Origin: Candidatus Didemnitutus sp.
GTDB lineage: Bacteria; Verrucomicrobiota; Verrucomicrobiia; Opitutales; Opitutaceae
DNA: 64,000 bases
Direction of reading: 5' to 3'
NCBI GenBank assembly: GCA_019634575.1
Contig: JAHCAY010000001.1
Location: 1,364,001-1,428,000 of the forward strand
Part shown: positions 59,942 to 64,000 of the stretch, one piece after another
Layout: every line of letters begins with the position of its first letter
Position numbering within the stretch: the stretch's first letter is position 1
Position numbers and translations under genes: made by a program
The notes under the pieces: model-generated
Databases searched by the model: none
The model's input: the letters and a program-made list of their open reading frames with translations, nothing else
Told to the model about the DNA's origin: nothing

Positions 59942-60598
59942 TTAGGAGTCCTCGGAGAGAGTGAACGGAATATCGATCTGGCAGCGCGTGTTGACCGAGC
60001 GGCCGCCCTTCTTGCCGGGCTTGAATTTCCACTTCGAGACCGCCTGCATGGCGGGCTGCTCGAACTCGCGCTGGCTGGACTTCACGACCTGCACAGCAAC
60101 CACATCGCCACTGGACGAGACGATGAATTCGAGAGTGACCGTGCCGGTGATGCCGGCGCGGCGCATTTCGAACGGATAATTCGGCGCGACTTGCACACGA
60201 GCGACCGGGACTTGGTCGAGGTTGGCGACGTCGAAGAGGTCCTTCATGCCGGCACCGAGCTTGGTGCCGGGTTTCACGACCGGAATCGAAATCGCGCCCT
60301 TCGCGGCGGTGAGGCCGGGAGGCGGCGGAGGCTGCAGCGGCTGCGTGAAGGCAGTCACGGACACGGATGGAACGTCGGCGAGGCTCGGCGGGGCGAGCTG
60401 GTTGGTGGGAGCCTCCTCGGAGAGCTCCTCCACCGTCTCCTCCTTCTCAGGTTCGATGACAGGCATCTCCATCTGGATGAGTTCGGTCTTTTCCTCGGCG
60501 GCTTTGGCTTTGGGCTTGGGCTTGGTGTTGAAGCCGTAGAGGAACGTCGCGTGGAGCGCGATCGAGACGACGAGGCCGATGATGAGATCTCTACGCAT
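59942..60598 (-). CDS. TonB-like energy transducer
   Basis: A 218-residue protein that links the inner-membrane proton channel to outer-membrane receptors. It has one N-terminal transmembrane helix (about 5-22, LIIGLVVSIALHATFLYG), a Pro/Glu-rich middle part, and a C-terminal TonB domain at about 135-210 (YPFEMRRAGITGTVTLEFIVSSSGDVVAVQVVKSS, then EQPAMQAVSKWKFKPG). Three bases after the second exbD gene. Which receptor it drives is unknown; none is in the window. Confidence 0.92.
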   Translation of the reverse strand: MRRDLIIGLVVSIALHATFLYGFNTKPKPKAKAAEEKTELIQMEMPVIEPEKEETVEELSEEAPTNQLAPPSLADVPSVSVTAFTQPLQPPPPPGLTAAKGAISIPVVKPGTKLGAGMKDLFDVANLDQVPVARVQVAPNYPFEMRRAGITGTVTLEFIVSSSGDVVAVQVVKSSQREFEQPAMQAVSKWKFKPGKKGGRSVNTRCQIDIPFTLSEDS

Positions 60599-60601
60599 GG
60601 A

Positions 60602-61030
60602 TTACTTGCCGGTGGGGCGGGTGCGGGTTTCGACCGAGAATTTTTGGATGCCGGCCTTGCGGATTTCGTCGAGCACCTGGACGGTCGCGCCGAAGCGCGC
60701 CTTCTCGTCGCCGGCGATGAGGATTTTCGGGTCCTCCGTCTGCGACTTGTAGTGCGCGATGCGCGCAGGCAGCTCCTGCATGTCGATCAGCTCGCGGTTC
60801 CAGAAGATGTTACCGGCTTCGGAAACCTGAATGGTCGTTGGCTCGTCCTGCTTGTTGTTCGTGGAGGGCACGCCAGCGGGGAGGTCGACCGGAACGGAGT
60901 TGATGCGGTTCAGCGAGAGCGTGAAGAGCACGAAGGTCGCGAGAAGGAAGAAGATGACGTCAATGAGCGGGATGATCTCAATGCGCGCCTTCTTGAGCTT
61001 CGCGACTTTGATTTTGGTGCCTTGCTGCAT
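60602..61030 (-). CDS. ExbD/TolR-family protein (second copy)
   Basis: A 142-residue biopolymer-transport protein with one transmembrane helix, whose aspartate (IPLIDVIFFLLATFVLF) is the proton-carrying residue of the channel. A periplasmic domain follows. Its helix and flanks are almost identical to those of the first exbD gene (61078-61497), pointing to duplication with the periplasmic parts diverging. It precedes tonB in the operon. Confidence 0.93.
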   Translation of the reverse strand: MQQGTKIKVAKLKKARIEIIPLIDVIFFLLATFVLFTLSLNRINSVPVDLPAGVPSTNNKQDEPTTIQVSEAGNIFWNRELIDMQELPARIAHYKSQTEDPKILIAGDEKARFGATVQVLDEIRKAGIQKFSVETRTRPTGK

Positions 61031-61077
61031 GTGTGAGGGTGCTTAACGAGTGACGCGCGACGCGTCGTTTTCTTAGA

Positions 61078-61497
61078 TCAGCGGGCGCGGGTTTCGATGA
61101 ACACCTTCGTGAAGCCGGCTTTGCGGGCTTCATCGAAAACATAGATCGCCTGCGCGAAAAACGCGCGTTCGTCGCCGTTGATGAGAATGCGACCTTCGGG
61201 GTCCGACGCCTTGAACTGCTGGAGGCGCTGGAGAAACTCGTCGAGGGTGACGAGGTCCTTGTTCCACGCGAGGGTGCCTTCGTCAGTCACCGTGATGGTG
61301 ACCGAGCCGGCGGGATCGCGCGGTTCGCCGGTCGCGGAGACCGGGAGCTGAACGTTCAGGCCGTTGGATTTGTTGAGGGAAAGGGTGAACAGGACGAACG
61401 TCGCGAGCAGGAAGAAGATGACGTCAATGAGAGGGATGATCTCAATGCGCGCCTTCTTGGTGCCGCCGGGGCCTGTGCCACCACCACCGCCGTGCAT
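61078..61497 (-). CDS. ExbD/TolR-family protein (first copy)
   Basis: A 139-residue proton-channel component with the same transmembrane segment as its paralogue, PLIDVIFFLLATFVLFTLSLNK, and a Gly-rich start (MHGGGGGTGPGGTKKARIE). Forty bases after exbB and 47 before the second exbD. Two ExbD copies could form hetero-dimers around an ExbB pentamer. Confidence 0.93.
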   Translation of the reverse strand: MHGGGGGTGPGGTKKARIEIIPLIDVIFFLLATFVLFTLSLNKSNGLNVQLPVSATGEPRDPAGSVTITVTDEGTLAWNKDLVTLDEFLQRLQQFKASDPEGRILINGDERAFFAQAIYVFDEARKAGFTKVFIETRAR

Positions 61498-61537
61498 GTC
61501 TGGATGGGTCGAGGGTTACCGATAAGGTGACCCGCGC

Positions 61538-62197
61538 TTAGCGGTTCACGCTCTCGGACTTGTTGATGATGATCTCGAGGGAGTTGGAAGCGTCTTCGAC
61601 TTCGTGACGGGCTTCTTCCAGACGGGCATTGAGATAGTTGTAGGGGAGCAGGCCCGTGATGGCGATCGCGAGACCGCAGGCCGTCGCGATGAGCGCCTCG
61701 GCCACACCACCGGTGATCTGACCGGCCGCCGAAGCGATGTCGCCGCCGGAGAGGGCGCCGAAGGTGTTCATCATGCCCGTGACCGTGCCGAGAAGACCGA
61801 GCAGCGGGGCGGCGGTGATGCAGGTGTCGAGCGTCGGGAGGCCTTGCGAGAAGCGCTGGAGCTCCTGATTGGCGGCGCGGGTGAAGGCGTTGCCGAGAGA
61901 GTGCTCTTTGTGGGTCAGCGCGTAGACGAGGATGCGCGCGACGTAGTCCTGGCTCTTCTTGCCCATCTCGACGGCACCGTCGACGTCACGGGTCTCCACT
62001 TTCTCAAGCATCTTCTCAACGACCTCGGGCTGACGGCGGGTCGCTTCACGGATGATGAAGATGATGCGCTCGACGGCGACCGTGATGAGGAGGAACGACA
62101 CGAGCAGAATGGGCCACATGATGGGGCCGCCGTGCTTGAACAGCTCCATCGGAGTCTGGTTCATCAGGAACGCCAAGGGCAGGTGTGCAGTGATCAT
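61538..62197 (-). CDS. ExbB/TolQ/MotA proton-channel protein
   Basis: A 219-residue inner-membrane protein with three transmembrane helices (about 24-46, 120-142 and 165-190) and the ExbB signature LPTLDTCITAAPLLGLLGTVTGMMNTF. It conducts protons together with ExbD to energise TonB. First gene of the operon. The ATG at 62197 is one of three candidates; starts at 62164 or 62149 would remove 11 or 16 residues, and family members often start near MNQTP. Confidence 0.93.
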   Translation of the reverse strand: MITAHLPLAFLMNQTPMELFKHGGPIMWPILLVSFLLITVAVERIIFIIREATRRQPEVVEKMLEKVETRDVDGAVEMGKKSQDYVARILVYALTHKEHSLGNAFTRAANQELQRFSQGLPTLDTCITAAPLLGLLGTVTGMMNTFGALSGGDIASAAGQITGGVAEALIATACGLAIAITGLLPYNYLNARLEEARHEVEDASNSLEIIINKSESVNR

Positions 62198-62459
62198 AGT
62201 GCGATTTAGGGATTAGATTTTCCGGGAATGAAGTTTATCTGGGTGGAAATCTGGAAAGCGCCGCTAGACTACGTCCCGCGCGGGGAGGTTAGACGCCGAG
62301 CGACCGCCTTTGTTGCAGGCCGGGCGCGTATCGGGGAAAGCGTTGTAACTACGGGGCAAGAGGTGTGTGCGGACGAGAGCCAAAAAGTTTGAGAATCACT
62401 TTGCCCTGTCAATGCGCTTTCTTTTTCGGCGATTGCGATGAGTCGCGCATTGGTTGTGA

Positions 62460-62533
62460 TGGCTGCCCGACTAGGACTCGAACCTAGACAGAACGAGTCA
62501 GAGTCGTTCGTGCTACCATTACACCATCGGGCA
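62460..62533 (-). tRNA. tRNA-Gln (CTG)
   Basis: A 74-nt tRNA with encoded CCA. Acceptor stem TGCCCGA with TCGGGCA, anticodon loop CTCTGAC with anticodon CTG, and T-loop GGTTCGAGTCC. Last of a three-tRNA string Lys-Thr-Gln on the minus strand. Confidence 0.96.
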
Positions 62534-62588
62534 GTGGCAAGTGATCGTGCGCGCGGCGTGGGGTGGGCCTGCCGGAGGTTCAAGAAAG

Positions 62589-62663
62589 TGGAGCCGGCGA
62601 TGGGATTCGAACCCGCAACCGCCTGTTTACAAAACAGGTGCTCTACCGTTGAGCTACGCCGGC
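62589..62663 (-). tRNA. tRNA-Thr (TGT)
   Basis: A 75-nt tRNA with encoded CCA: acceptor GCCGGCG with CGCCGGC, anticodon loop TTTGTAA with anticodon TGT, T-loop GGTTCGAATCC. Middle gene of the tRNA string. Confidence 0.96.
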
Positions 62664-62708
62664 AAGGCGCGCTGCGCACTGAGACTTCGGAACTTCAAAC
62701 AACAAATT

Positions 62709-62783
62709 TGGTGGCTCCCCGGGGACTCGAACCCCGAACCTACTGATTAAGAGTCAGCTGCTCTACCATTGAGCTAGGAAGCC
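62709..62783 (-). tRNA. tRNA-Lys (CTT)
   Basis: A 75-nt tRNA with encoded CCA: acceptor GGCTTCC with GGGAGCC (one G-U pair), anticodon loop CTCTTAA with anticodon CTT, T-loop GGTTCGAGTCC. First of the Lys-Thr-Gln string. Confidence 0.96.
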
Positions 62784-62799
62784 AGAAAATCAGAAGGAC

Positions 62800-62828
62800 A
62801 AACCTTGGCGCGGAGCATGTGGTGTCAA
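62800..62828 (-). promoter_or_regulatory. Possible promoter of the tRNA string
   Basis: TTGACA (62828-62823) is a perfect -35 box; 17 bases on, the -10 position reads AGGTTT, a poor match. It lies about 20-45 bases before tRNA-Lys. The -35 box is part of a TGGTGT/ACACCA inverted repeat. Confidence 0.35.
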
Positions 62829-62893
62829 CACCATTCCCCTATGAAACATAGGAAATTCCTACACGGTAAGGCCGCTAATTTTTGCGACAAGCC

Positions 62894-63898
62894 TCACGAA
62901 TTCCCCGCCCACTTCGGCAGCGTCAAATCCGTCGCCAGTCGCACTCCCGGAACCGCCGCCAGCAATCGCGGCACGACGTTGATGAGCGCAGCGACCGTCG
63001 CATCATCTCCAGCCACTCCGCCCAGCACGCACACGTCGAGCGGCGGGCGCCCGCCGACCACGATGCGGTCATGCGGCTCAGGCGCACCGAGGAACATCGC
63101 GATATCGAGCACGACACGATCCACGCCGCCGACCGCACCGACCGCGCGCTGCCGAATCCCGCACACCTTGCCGCGCGGCACCGTGAAGAAGCGCGTCACG
63201 ATTTCGCGCTCCGCGAGCACGGGCTCGCCCTCCTCGGTGAGACTGTCGAGCTCCCAACCCATGGCGTGCGCGACCAGCGCGGCAGACTCGAGCAAGCCCG
63301 CGTGTCCCGCCCTGCCCGACTGGAGCTTCGCGCGAAACTCCTCCGCTTCCTGCCCGCTGCCGATCTTCGCCTGCAACGGCTGACGCCGCGTCGAGGCGTC
63401 GACCACGCGCTCCACGAAGATGCTCTCCACGCTCCGACTCACGCCGGTTACCGCAATCGGCAGCACATCCATGACAAACCCCGGATTCACGCCCGTCGCA
63501 ACCAAGCGCGCCCCGGTGTGGCGGCACAGCGCATCGAATTCCTTCGTCAGATCGGGCGCCTTCAACGCCGGGAAAATCAACTGCTCGCACGTCGAAGCCA
63601 CACTCACTCCGAGCTCCAACGCCGGCCGCATCTGCGCAAGCGTCACAGCGGCATTCGACGAGGCCGTGTGCAGGATCACCTCCGGCGGCGTGTCGCCGAA
63701 CAATTCCTCCAAATCGCGCACGACGCGCAATCCGTCCAGCTGACCGAGACCGGTCACGTCCGTCAACGAGCGCCCGACCTTCGCCGGGTCGATGTCGACT
63801 GCGCCGACGATCTCCAGCCACGGCTGCTGCGCGGCGAGTTGCAACGATTCCAATCCGATCGGCCCGAGGCCGAACTGCGCGACCTTGATCTTTTTCAT
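62894..63898 (-). CDS. DapB-like NAD(P)-binding dehydrogenase
   Basis: A 334-residue enzyme with an N-terminal Rossmann fold (IKVAQFGLGPIGLESLQLA) resembling dihydrodipicolinate reductase and the longer 2,4-diaminopentanoate dehydrogenase group. Motif VATGVNPGFVMDVLP (about 143-157) is typical of that group. No lysine or ornithine degradation genes lie nearby, so the substrate is open. The ATG at 63898 is chosen because MKKIKVAQFG precedes the first strand; ten codons upstream are also open. No signal peptide. Confidence 0.82.
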   Translation of the reverse strand: MKKIKVAQFGLGPIGLESLQLAAQQPWLEIVGAVDIDPAKVGRSLTDVTGLGQLDGLRVVRDLEELFGDTPPEVILHTASSNAAVTLAQMRPALELGVSVASTCEQLIFPALKAPDLTKEFDALCRHTGARLVATGVNPGFVMDVLPIAVTGVSRSVESIFVERVVDASTRRQPLQAKIGSGQEAEEFRAKLQSGRAGHAGLLESAALVAHAMGWELDSLTEEGEPVLAEREIVTRFFTVPRGKVCGIRQRAVGAVGGVDRVVLDIAMFLGAPEPHDRIVVGGRPPLDVCVLGGVAGDDATVAALINVVPRLLAAVPGVRLATDLTLPKWAGNS

Positions 63899-63955
63899 CG
63901 CGCGCCGATTGGACCGCGTCACGCGCACGCTGTCGAGCGCGCGGCGAGTCAGCGC

Positions 63956-64000
63956 TCAACCGAGAAACGGATTGAAGCGTCGCTCGTTCGCCACCGTGGA
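63956..64000 (-). CDS. C-terminus of a probable metallo-hydrolase (partial)
   Basis: The minus strand from the edge reads STVANERRFNPFLG followed by a stop. This ending is typical of metallo-beta-lactamase-fold hydrolases of the glyoxalase II type. Only 14 codons are visible, so this is a tentative call. The gene would precede the DapB-like dehydrogenase in an operon. Confidence 0.45.
   Translation of the reverse strand, partial: STVANERRFNPFLG

Noticed and set aside
58025..61036. 1000-codon plus-strand frame through the exb/tonB operon
   Set aside because: Antisense shadow with a repetitive Leu/Glu/Gly composition; the minus-strand operon is clearly real.

Overview
The window is high-GC bacterial chromosome, densely packed and mostly housekeeping. 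Gene content and domain styles fit a Verrucomicrobiota of the Opitutus type; there is no rRNA here, so this is an inference. Many pairs of neighbouring genes are separated by strong hairpin-plus-U-tract structures. Few start codons have a Shine-Dalgarno sequence: most leaders are pyrimidine- or C/A-rich.

Layout. 1-5.5 kb: 3' part of prfA (minus), a HAD hydrolase, a lysozyme-like secreted protein, an ECF sigma/anti-sigma pair, free methionine-R-sulfoxide reductase, tRNA-Phe. 5.5-9.6 kb (minus): fabG-acpP-fabF, a small secreted protein and glpX. 9.7-13.9 kb: a RidA-like protein, a CysJ-like reductase without flavodoxin domain, an RsuA-type pseudouridine synthase, an SH3-domain protein, folD. 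14.4-21.6 kb: a complete NAD-linked bidirectional [NiFe] hydrogenase operon hoxEFUYHW followed by a soluble receiver-histidine kinase and a small exported protein. 21.6-32.2 kb: an aerobic respiratory module with a YtkA-like protein, a CusF-SCO1 fusion, haem O/A synthesis (ctaB, ctaA), a DUF420 protein, an azurin-like lipoprotein, caa3-type cytochrome oxidase (subunits II, I, III, IV) and CtaG.

32.3-38.3 kb: a sulfur module, with a DASS (SLC13) transporter convergent with an operon rrf2-family regulator / sulfonate-type ABC importer / cysK, joined by 1-4 nt overlaps and preceded by an AT-rich inverted repeat. 38.4-41.1 kb: a PhnP-like metallo-hydrolase and an unusual NAD-dependent DNA ligase with a signal peptide and no BRCT domain. 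41.3-45.3 kb: dnaK-groES-groEL. 45.5-51.8 kb: a LON-domain protein, a 2Fe-2S protein and Tat-exported superoxide dismutase, then rpmI-rplT-pheS-pheT. 52-56.6 kb: pyruvate:ferredoxin oxidoreductase and its DHOD-like partner. 57.3-62.2 kb: tRNA-Pro and an ExbB/ExbD/ExbD/TonB/TPR/coiled-coil operon. 62.4-64 kb: tRNA-Lys, -Thr, -Gln, a DapB-like dehydrogenase and the last codons of a probable metallo-hydrolase.

Together the genes suggest a facultative heterotroph: caa3 oxidase for oxygen respiration, pyruvate:ferredoxin oxidoreductase plus Hox hydrogenase for disposing of or recovering electrons when oxygen is low, and sulfonate/sulfate scavenging under Rrf2 control. I see no prophage, insertion sequence, CRISPR array or recognisable defence system. 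The most distinctive observations are the exported ligase, the terminator-like hairpins that run directly into the next start codon, the Rrf2-headed sulfur operon with its inverted repeat, and the perfect palindrome in front of dnaK.
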